Source: Ehretia macrophylla
Taxonomy: Eukaryota > Streptophyta > Magnoliopsida > Boraginales > Ehretiaceae
Reading direction: 5' to 3'
Assembly (NCBI GenBank): GCA_037974665.1
Contig: CM075765.1
Coordinates: forward strand, 19,357,648 to 19,421,647
Length of the DNA: 64,000 nt
Positions within the stretch are counted from its first letter, which is position 1; each line of letters starts with the position of its first letter. The position numbers were made by a program, and so were the translations under genes. Positions 10,331-20,240 of this stretch are shown here, in pieces. The notes beneath the pieces are model-generated. The model was given only the letters and a program-made list of their open reading frames with translations, was not told the DNA's origin and made no database searches.

Positions 10331-13300
10331 ATGGCGGAGAACGGCGAGGTTGTGAAGAAATCACCGTCGTCAAATGAGGCGGCGCCACCGCCAACGCCGG
10401 CGGAGTTCAAAGGCGCGCAGGGCTCCGTTTTGCACACGATTTTAGCTCTCATACTTTGGCTCGGCACCGTTCATGTCAACGTCATCGTCGTTTTGGCTTC
10501 CTTCATCTTCCTCCCTTTCTCCAAAGCCATCGCGTATGCTCCTTTATATATATATATATATATACATATACATACATATTATATATACATATACATATAC
10601 ATATTATATATATATACATATATATTAGTATATATATATGAACTCACAAGTAAAACTAGTATCATCTCCAACTACTTGCACAATTTGATTAACTCGAGTT
10701 ATTACTTAAATCTGCTATACTATCTTATAAACCATACTTATATTACTTCTTGCATGAATATGAAATAGTTATATACAATTTATTTGTACAATTAAATTTT
10801 GGATTTGTTGTGCATTTTCAGGGTGATAGGATTATTGATAATATTTATGGTGCTTCCAATTGACGAGAGAAGTAAATTGGGTCGAAAATTAGCGAGGTTA
10901 GTTTTGGTAATAAATTAAGCTTAAATTCTGAATAATTATGCTTATTTATTTGGTATGTTCTTATTTTTCAATAGATTTAGAAGTAAAGTTTTGATCTGTG
11001 AAGTGAAATGGTAATTAATATGAAGTGGAATTTAATGTTTGCAGGTATATATGTAAGCACGTGTGTGGTTACTTTCCAGTCAACTTGTATGTAGAGGATA
11101 TCAAAGCCTTTGATCCTAATCAGGCATATGGTATTTTATCTTCTTAAATTTCTTTTTTTTATTTTTTTATTTTTTAATTTCTGTAGTTTCGTTATTAACA
11201 AATTGTTGATTTAGACACAAGTTTATTGATTAATGAATTCTGTCGCCTTTCTACTTTTCTTGTATTGTCCTAAGAGTGGATTAGTTCTTCCGTATCAACT
11301 GACAGAATAATATTCTGTTTGACATAAAGTTAGTGATTGGTTCTGTTGGGATGTATTTTTTTTTTTTGTTTGCTTAGATGTAGGTGCAATCACCTCGGTA
11401 AATTGTTGGAGGATTTTCATCTACTTACAGGATTTTTCTGTGATGCTTAATGACATGGCATAGTGTAGAGACTCAAAGTGCCTAAACGATCCCCTCTCTT
11501 CCCCACAGAACCCAAAAAAAAAAAAACCAACGAGTTGGTGGATTATCTCATCTGTCTTTCTATTCTCTTGCTTGATATAACCATAAGTGGTTTTGCTAGT
11601 TAGCATGCAACTAAGGAGCACTGCTCAAAGGAGCATCATGTAGGAAGATATGCCAAAGTTTAGACTGTTCTGGAGTGGGGGCAGGACATGCTGACTGACT
11701 AGCTTTGGAAAGATCTGGTGCTGTGTGCTTGTGCAAAAACCACAATTCAAGAAAATAGCGAGCTCTTTGAATCTTACCATGGATAAGTAGAAGTAGATGG
11801 TCAAGTAGGATTTGAAATTATCTATAAAGTTAAGTTTTGATGAGCAAAACTGCAAGAAATTAAGCTCTGATGTTAGGCTTCACAATTTTCCCTATGGTTT
11901 CCTATGTTTGTGTAAGCTTGTGTACTCTATTGTAGAGGTGTGCGGAGAACACTGATTGAGAAGTGCCCTGGGCAGAAAGATTTAGGCAAAATCCACCTCC
12001 AAGTCGCTCCGGATCTTCTGTCACAATATATGCCATTCTTTGTACCACTAACCTAATCGTGCCATGCATCCTTTTGAATTTCTAATTGTTTAAGCAAAAT
12101 GTTAAATGAAAAATTGATGGTATCAATATTCCTGAGGCTTCCCCTCTCCTCCTTACCCCCCATCAGCATAGAAGCCCAGTAGTGCATAATTACATTCCCT
12201 CAGAAATTGGATTCATCATAAAAAAATTGGCATCAAATTATGGTCGTGAACTGCCCATTACCGAACTGCTGCAAAAAGTCCTCATCTATAATCCAGTCCA
12301 AAACTTTGATCAGAGCATGGAAAAATGACGGTATAATAATTTTTGACAAAGTCTCCCCTATAAAGCAACAATGCTCAAGGGTCATGCATCACAATGTTTA
12401 ATTTTCTGGTGATGGATTCATCTTAGAAGTCAATTTAGCAACAGATGAGCTATTGAAGAAAGGTCTGACCCTTAAGGAGTAATAGTTCAATTAGTTAACA
12501 CACGGCTCCTTATAAATATTGAATTTTACTCCTCATTTTGGCCCATTTTCTATGTGTTTGCTGCCAAATGACTCTTGCAGTGTGCTTGCCCCTAAACATC
12601 CCCAACTCCAAAACCTGAGGGCAAACCCAAGGTGAAGAAGATTTTTATCTCCTCGTCTCTCTCCTGCTTCCCTCGCAATGATGATCTGCGACCTTGTATT
12701 TGCAGTTTTTGGGTACGAGCCACATTCAGTTTGGCCAATTGGGGTTGTTGCACTTGCCGACCTTACAGGTTTCTTGCCTCTCTCAAAGATCAAAGTCCTT
12801 GCAAGTACTGCTGTAAGACTTGCTGCCTTGACATGTAGACATTCTCGAAGGTTCATCCATTTTACTTTGTTTTGATAACAACAGCATATATGATCAGGTG
12901 TTTTACACACCATTCCTGAGGCACATATGGTCATGGTTAGGACTTACACCTGCTACAAAGAAGAATTTTATTTCTCTTCTGAGCTCCGGTTATAGCTGCA
13001 TCATTGTGCCAGGTGGAGTTCAAGAGGCATTTTACATGGAGCATGGTTCTGAGGTTTAGCTTTTGTATCTTATCTTACTTTGCTTTTGTACCTTATATTA
13101 CATTCTGTCATATATATGGTAACGGCTATAGTTCTACTTCCATAGTAATGAAAATGCAATTTTATCATCTCGCACTGGCTTTATCGGCTTTGCAGACATT
13201 GTATTAGATAATCTTGTAAGTTGTCCCTTGTCCCAAATGTCATTCTGTATATACAAGTTAGTTTTAGAACATTACGCCCTCTCTCTATCTCTCTCACTTT

Positions 13301-16300
13301 CTCACATACACGCACCACATGTATCTCCTACTACTACACCTTTATGGATAGTTTTAGAAAATCATTACTTTTTATTGAGAGGTAGTCCTAGAAGGTCATT
13401 ATAAAAAATATGTGATGTAATTCTACGGCAGGATTTGATGAAAGATATGCTTCTAGCATTAGAAATTCACTTTCTAATAAGATGCTTGCTGTCTCCTAAC
13501 TTGCTGATCCACGGCTTCTGAAATTTCACCCCTCAATAGTTTCATTGTTACACAGTACTTGCTGAGTGCGTTTAGCTGTTTTGATATATACTTAATAACT
13601 CCTTTAGACTAGAAGACTAAGAATAGGCAGTTACATTTTAATCAGCTATGTTGTGTGGCAATTATCTAGTGAAGTTCTACAATATCAGGGTTGTCAGATT
13701 AAAATTAAATTTTGGGTTTTGGGTTTGTAAGACTAAATTTTAATCAGCTATTCTGTGTGGCAATTGTCCAGTGAAGTTCTATAATATCAGGGTTGTAAGA
13801 TTAAAATTTAATTACCCTACACTGTTAGCAAGAACTTCAAATAAAATCAGAAGTAGTAAAAGTGAAATATCTCAATTGTCTGCAAAAAGCACTTCAGATT
13901 GCAGAAAAGATAGATTTATTTTCTTTCAGAAACCATAAGCATGGCATCTTGTAGAATGTTCTTTAAAGACAAACGACTACACATGGTTTAAATTATCTGT
14001 GATTCTATCACCATGGGATCTTCCCATTTGGAGGAGATTGCGGCACCTTTTCTGTTTCACCTGTATCATTTTATGTCAAAAAGCGGGATATGGGTATTAC
14101 TAGTTCCAGTTAGCTTCTCTTTCTACAATTCACCTGCTGCTCTCTAACCTGCCATTCATTTCTGTGTAGATAGCATTCCTTCAAAAAAGGAAAGGATTTG
14201 TACGTATTGCTATGGAGATGGGCAAACCTCTCGTTCCGGTTTTCTGCTTTGGCCAAGTATAGATTTTCTTAGTTTCTTCTTGGTTTCCTATGTATATTGC
14301 CTGATTATAGATTTCTTGAATATGATGGCATTTGTGGAAGCTACTGTTTTTGGCATGTCCGATTTTCTGTCATGGATATATATATCTAGTGCGTACTGAT
14401 TCTAAAGATTGTAATATGACCAGTATCATGTCATAGTGATTGCATGACTGATATGTTAAGTTATTCTTAGCAGTCAAAGGATAGAAAATACATCTTGATA
14501 ATAGGCGCCAAAGCACAGCTCCCCTACTTCATTTTTAAGCTTATTAACTGACCTTGTGAGCATGGAGCATATCTGTACTCCTTTTTTGGATTGGTAGAGC
14601 ATATTTGTGCTCCATTAACTTTTTACCATTCCCAAATTATTTGGTTGCTGACTGGAACTGCAATAGATAGATTGGTACACATCTTTCACTTCTGATAGCT
14701 GTATTTTTCTTGTATATGCCTACTTCAAAGAACAGAGGTCAAAAGGACCACTCATTAAGTGATCTATAGCTGAGAGGGCTACTATTATTTTTATCTTCAA
14801 TTGTTCTTTGTATTAAATGTCGAGGGAGACTTTATTCATGCTTTCTAAACTTCCGCTTGCTCTTGCAACCATGCGAACTTTTCTCTCTATTATGCCTTAC
14901 TTGCATTTTCTTTGTGGGTGTTTGTTAAACTTATTTACACATGGAATTCCTTCTATCTATGATACAGTTTCAATGGTTTTTAGACAAGAGGCCTTTTAAC
15001 GTATATATGCGGGCACCTTTACTTTAGTAGTTGCAATTTACCTTCTCATGCAATTGCCATAATTGTCGATTTCTTCTTCAGGCCAAAGTGATCTCTTGAA
15101 TTATAAGACTACTTTTCTTCTAGAGATGAATAACTTGTTAATTGTATTATCTGTCATAAACACATGTTTTTTTCCTCCTTATACTTTGATATATCTTTCT
15201 TCCTAATTATGCTGCAGACTGACGTCTACAACTGGTGGAAGCCTAGTGGAAAATTGTTCTTGGAATTTTCTAGAGCTATAAAGTTCACTCCAATTATTTT
15301 CTGGGGAATTTTCGGGTATGTCAACCTTGCATAAATATGTAGAGCTTCTACTTTCTGATCTAGTCTATTACTATATTCGTCTTTCTTCTTGATAGAAACC
15401 CATCGTCATTCTGCTGTCTCATGTGAAGGTTTTTAGGTTATATTGCCCAATGCAAATTTCCATTTTAAAAAACAAAAAGTTGAATATTTCAAACTTCAGC
15501 ACTATGATGGTTTCTGACTTGGTACTGCTATCATATGGAAATTTTTTCCATGAGGCATGTGGCAAATCTACCACAGCCACATGTCAAGTTGTTATTCCAT
15601 GAGGCTAATCTACGTTAGTCTGTATCGTGCAGACATGCCATGTCAGAATGTCAGAAATTTCTCTTTTTACTAATTTGGCCTTACAGAGTATTAAATAAAT
15701 TATTATAATGCCCCCACTTATGACAATTGGTTGACATTTGTCAACTAATTGAAGCACTTTTTATTCATGTGGCTGTGGCAAATTTGTCACATGCCTCATG
15801 GAAGAAGAACCCCTATCATATATGTTATTTCAACTGAACCGTCTCATTTTGACTCTCTGGAGTAGCATAACAGAGTAAAAGATTGTCTAAATTGTTCACC
15901 TTCTGCTTAAAGTCATAAATAAGGGATGGGGTTTTTTCTACTATTACAGAATATTTTTGTCAGATCATGATTGTTCCTGCAGCTATTGCAGTCTTATCAC
16001 TGTGGTCTCGATGCAGGTCACCACTTCCTTTCCAGCGACCTATGCATGTGGTGGTTGGTAGACCAATTGAGCTTAAAAAGAACCCACAGCCCACTTTGGA
16101 AGAGGTATCTTCTGCATACACTTAGTAAAGAATTATGCAGGGTTTCTCCTGTAATATTGCTTTTACTAAAAGATAAAGACAGAAGCCGTTGCTGAATGGT
16201 ATGCGAGTAACTGGTTTAAATGTAAACTTTGCGATGCGTAGGCAGTAAAAATAGAGAACTTAATCATGGCAGATTTACGATGCCATCACCAGGCCTTCAT

Positions 16301-16666
16301 GTGGCTTCCATAGAACTGAGCAATGCCCAGACACTATTTATCATCGGATATTCCAGATATTCTCATGTCTCAAAAAACTTTAAAATTTATCATAAGAAGA
16401 AAAGAGATATATAGATACGAAAATAAGCAATCGTTCATCTTCATCGAGCCATGGTTCCTGACTCACATCTGCGTTCTTTTTTAAGTAAAGGAGTCAATCA
16501 AGCTTTGTGTCAATACTGATCTTCTTACCTTTTGTGTGTTCTTTTCGACATGAATAAATTGTAGGTTGCTGAAGTGCACAGTCAGTTCGTTGAAGCGCTT
16601 AAAGATCTTTTTGAAAGACACAAAGAAAGGGTGGGCTATGTCGATCTTCAGCTGAGAATTCTTTAG
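10331..16666 (+). CDS. DGAT2: Diacylglycerol O-acyltransferase 2
   Basis: ER enzyme of the last step of triacylglycerol synthesis: diacylglycerol plus acyl-CoA gives triacylglycerol plus CoA. Nine coding exons: 10331-10533, 10822-10896, 11045-11130, 12706-12812, 12898-13053, 14170-14256, 15218-15315, 16017-16104, 16565-16666. Together they are 1002 nt, in frame, 333 aa, with GT-AG borders. Two hydrophobic segments lie at about residues 33-63 and 69-81. Family motifs are YFP (102-104), the plant form EPHS of the animal HPHG block (126-129, His128 likely catalytic), PGG (195-197), RKGFVRIA (from 216), VPVFCFGQ (ends 238) and VVVGRPI (282-288). The C-terminus LQLRI-L resembles the reported DGAT2 ER-retrieval pentapeptide. 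The start MAENGE was chosen by alignment to plant DGAT2. The frame stays open upstream to another ATG at 10220, but that stretch is microsatellite-derived. It looks intact and functional, and converges with PILS-A. Confidence 0.95.
10543..10638. repeat. TA/CATA microsatellite in DGAT2 intron 1
   Basis: A run of 'tatata', 'catatacatatacat' and 'tatatatata' just after the exon 1 donor site. It lengthens an otherwise short first intron. Confidence 0.85.
11131..12705 (+). other. DGAT2 intron 3 (largest, 1.6 kb)
   Basis: This intron separates the exon ending in NQAY from the exon starting with VFGYEPHS. No domain, inverted repeat or RNA gene was recognised in it. Short minus-strand open frames at 11421-11855 have no family resemblance and are taken as chance. 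Confidence 0.6.
13635..13812. repeat. Tandem duplication of about 100 bp in DGAT2 intron 5
   Basis: 'ttttaatcagctat', 'gtgtggcaatt', 'agtgaagttcta', 'aatatcagggttgt' and 'agattaaaatt' occur in order at about 13637 and 13737. A few substitutions separate the units. Confidence 0.8.
15537..15812. mobile_element. MULE-type MITE in DGAT2 intron 7
   Basis: Terminal inverted repeats of about 45 bp: left 'ttccatgaggcatgtggcaa' from about 15546, with the right end its near-exact reverse complement at 15765-15803. A perfect 9-bp duplication, CTATCATAT, lies at 15528-15536 and 15813-15821. It is 276 bp, noncoding, and sits between the exons at 15218-15315 and 16017-16104 without touching the splice sites. 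Confidence 0.85.
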
Positions 16667-16740
16667 CTGATCAGCTATCGTTAACTGTATGTTTTATTAA
16701 ATAGCTTGCTGTATTGTTTTGTTAATGTGTTAGCACTTTT

Positions 16741-17031
16741 TGTCCTTCTCCTCTCTCCTCCTTGCTCCTCTCCTCTTCCCCCCACCCCTCACCCCTGCCT
16801 CCCTCCCTCCCTCCCTCCCTCCCTCGCTCGCTCGTCTAGTTAAAGTGTTAGAAGTGTATGTCCTCGTCCCTCCCTCCCTCCCTCCCTCCTCTCTCTCCGC
16901 CTCGTTACACATTTTTAAGCAAAATAATTTGCTATTTAGTCTAGTGAAAATGTTAGAATGGTATTTCCTTCTCTTTTTTCCTCCCCCCTTCTCTCCCCTT
17001 TTTCCCTTCGTCTCTCTCTCTCTCGTGCCTG
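16741..17031. repeat. Polypyrimidine/(CCCT)n tracts between convergent genes
   Basis: Three C/T-rich blocks (16741-16830 with a clean 'ccctccctccct' run, 16868-16895, and 16975-17028) lie between the DGAT2 stop (16666) and the PILS-A stop (17236). The two genes read toward each other over about 570 bp, so both 3' ends fall in or near this block. Confidence 0.85.
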
Positions 17032-17235
17032 GGTAAACGCAGAGGATTTCATTCTTGTGATAAAAATCGGGTGTGTACCCAGTTAGTCTGAAATAATCAA
17101 ATTAGCTGAGACACCAGCATAAAAATTATCTGGAAAAGTTTAGGCTATGCCTCATGAAGCATAGTTATTCAGTATATACTCTCTAGTGAGTGTCAAATTG
17201 TAGTAGACAATGTTGTGCAAAGCATATAATACAAG

Positions 17236-20195
17236 TCAAGCTACTAGCCACATGAAAAATGTTGACCAGAGAGTGAGAGATATTGAAGCCAAGGAGTATG
17301 CCCACAGCAAAATAACCGAACATTCTGTCTCCCCTGTCCCAAATAATTGAGTAATTGTACCTGCCAAAGAAAGTATTGTTTTTCAAATTTATGATGTGAA
17401 ACCCGTTGAAGACAATAAATAAATGTGATAAATTTTTCTCTAACCGTTTATGTTTTTAAATGATGTGTTAATTTAATATGATATTAGAGCGTAGGTTATC
17501 AAATGGTTCTAAGTTTAAGTTTTACCGTTACTTATTGAAAACATTTAAATTATCCACATGTAAGGTTAAAAGGAAAAAACACTCCATCTGCATGTATAGG
17601 GATGTGTTGAAAATAACAAATATATATGATATATCTTTCTCTAACGGTTTAAATTTTTAAATAAAATGGTAATATAATAAAATCATATTAGGGCGTTTTG
17701 TAGCTTAGTTTAGGTAATAAGCTTTTAGATGAAGTGTTTTTAGCTATAACGGTAAATGTAAAGAATCTTGTCCAGCTATTACCCTACTTCGGTTTAATAG
17801 TTTGTTATGATATCACTTGTAACAATTTAAGTTTAACTACTAGACTGTTAATACATTAAGCTTAATCAATTGATAAAAAAATACTAAATTTCGTGGTGAC
17901 GGTAGGGAAAAATTTAAGTCACTATAATAATTAATACAATTAAAATGAGATGGGATATCACAGTAAAGCCTTGAAAAGGAGGACGGATATTACCCAGAGC
18001 AAGTAAATTAAATCACTGGACTGATGTACATCATCAATAAAATGCAAGTCACAGAAAAAAGTTGATATGATAAACTTCTACAGAGAAGCATAAAAGCAGA
18101 AAGAAAATGAGAGGAGGTGTGGCATGATTTACCTATGTTCATAGCTGGGGGTAGAGCAAACTGCAGTAAAAGAACAAACTGATACAGAGGATCCGAGTGC
18201 ACCAGGCCAAAATGAGCTGCCCCTTTAACAACAAAAACTCCCAACACTGGCAGGAAAATATACCTAACTGCCACAATTCCAATGATGACTGACCTCTGAA
18301 TACCTGACCTTTTCAAACCTAATAGATAACACATAGTTCATAGGGTAAACCAAATCAAACATAATTGAGTGATATCTCACTAGGTGGGGTTGGTTACGTA
18401 GTTAATAGGTTAACGAAGTAAAATTGACAAAGAACTTGTGTACCTCTGAGGAGGTTCCCTCCCACTATCAATGTGATTGTGGGAATTGCTGCCTCTCTAC
18501 GATCGGAGGATAAGTTTAATTAGTAACAAATGTTATAGTCAAGATGCATTTGTGTACATCGAAAAGTGATTTTGGATATAGATCTTCTCGTACCATATAG
18601 CGGTTTGAGAAAGATTCAAATGTGATGATATATTTAGACCATTTTTTCATAATTGCACGAACATATTATCGCTATTGAATCTCTACATAAACATATCATC
18701 ACCATTGAATCTTTCTCGTAATGTTATAATGATATTAAAGGATTCAAATCCGTGTCAAAGAGCATGTTATAATCAAGGCTTATACCCCAATAGAGAAGCA
18801 GAATCATGGACCACATGAAGAGGAGCGCTGCCACCAATCAATAACTTTTGCAGTTGCGGAACTAGTCCAATGATAAAGCCAGCAATCTGTGTACATGCAT
18901 AATTAGCCATTTGGAACGACAAATTTTGAATCCATACCGTTTCTGTAATAACCCAAGTCCGTCTACTAGTCCGTCAACATATTGATTTTAATGAATTGAA
19001 TCAAAATGTTTAAACGCAATAATAGAGAACCCAAGCTATTATAAACTAAACATGTATTCTTTACCAATTGAATGTGAGACAGGACGTTATAGCTTAAACA
19101 ACATTATTATGCCGTATTCTGATATTCATCAATAAAAATCTCCGAAATATATGATTTCCAAATTTCATAAATTAATGTATTCTCTACTTAAGATCTCTAG
19201 ATTTATTTATAGGTAACAAACTGCTATTTAGTTTTTGATAATAGGATTGAATAATAGAAACATAATTGTTAATATAATTAAAGCTATACAGATATATCAA
19301 AGAGTGGAAGTGTACCGCTCCAATAATTGAAGGTGCAAATATTGCCTTGAGATTGATCTTAGTAGAGAGCATCTTAAGTTGTTGCTTTATCTTATTGAAG
19401 ATCGGAACCTGAAAAGGATTTGAAACTATTAATTAACCACAAACATCAATAAACTTATGATGATTAGATGCATATAATTGGTTATGATCTATGAAATTAA
19501 CAGCCAAAAATTTGATGTTATAATTTTTACTAAACATTAACTAAGTCTTTTAAAAAAAAAAAGTTTTTGTCCCTTTGCCGCATTTGTTTTTTTTTTATAT
19601 ATATTATTATTTTATAGAATCTTAGGTAAATACCTTAATTGGTCCTTTGACTTTAGTGAAAATGAAAATTTTGTTTTTTAACTTCAGAAATTGCATTTTC
19701 GTCCTTTAATTAATTAAAGTAGGATGTTTGTAGGCTTTAGTCCTTCCCAATGTTTCGTTATATCTACACTCATTTGGATGACATGTGCAATTCACAACAA
19801 AAATTGATAAAAAAAATTCAAGAAGGGCTAACTTTGTCATATGTTGTAAACTTATGCACGTATGTGAAGTTAGGAGATTAAATTCTCATTTTTATCAAAG
19901 TTAAAAGATTAACGAAGATATTATTACCCTATAATCTTATAGTAAGTCTCCAACATTATACGAAAGTCCACTACATGGCTTTGATTGTTGTGAATTGGAG
20001 AGTAATTTTCCTTTTTTAACTTCCCTCAATTTTAGCACATCATTTCTATACTTAGTAAGAGATCAAATATGTTCAGGCAAATATATGAAACATGACCACT
20101 AGGCATTTCGTCTAGTGGTATAATTCTCGCTTTAAATGCGAGAGGTTTCAAAATCAATTTCTGCTGTCAATATCGCAAGTGATATAACAAACATA

Positions 20196-20240
<45 letters not shown>

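Noticed and set aside
11421-11855. Minus-strand open frames in DGAT2 intron 3
   Set aside because: No domain, low-complexity composition, and position inside an intron of an intact gene.
16730-17036. Open frames on both strands across the C/T-rich block
   Set aside because: They are translations of (CCCT)n-type simple repeats between two convergent genes.
20101-20170. Functional tRNA gene
   Set aside because: The T-arm core and acceptor pairing are lost and the anticodon does not fit the tRNA-Pro body.
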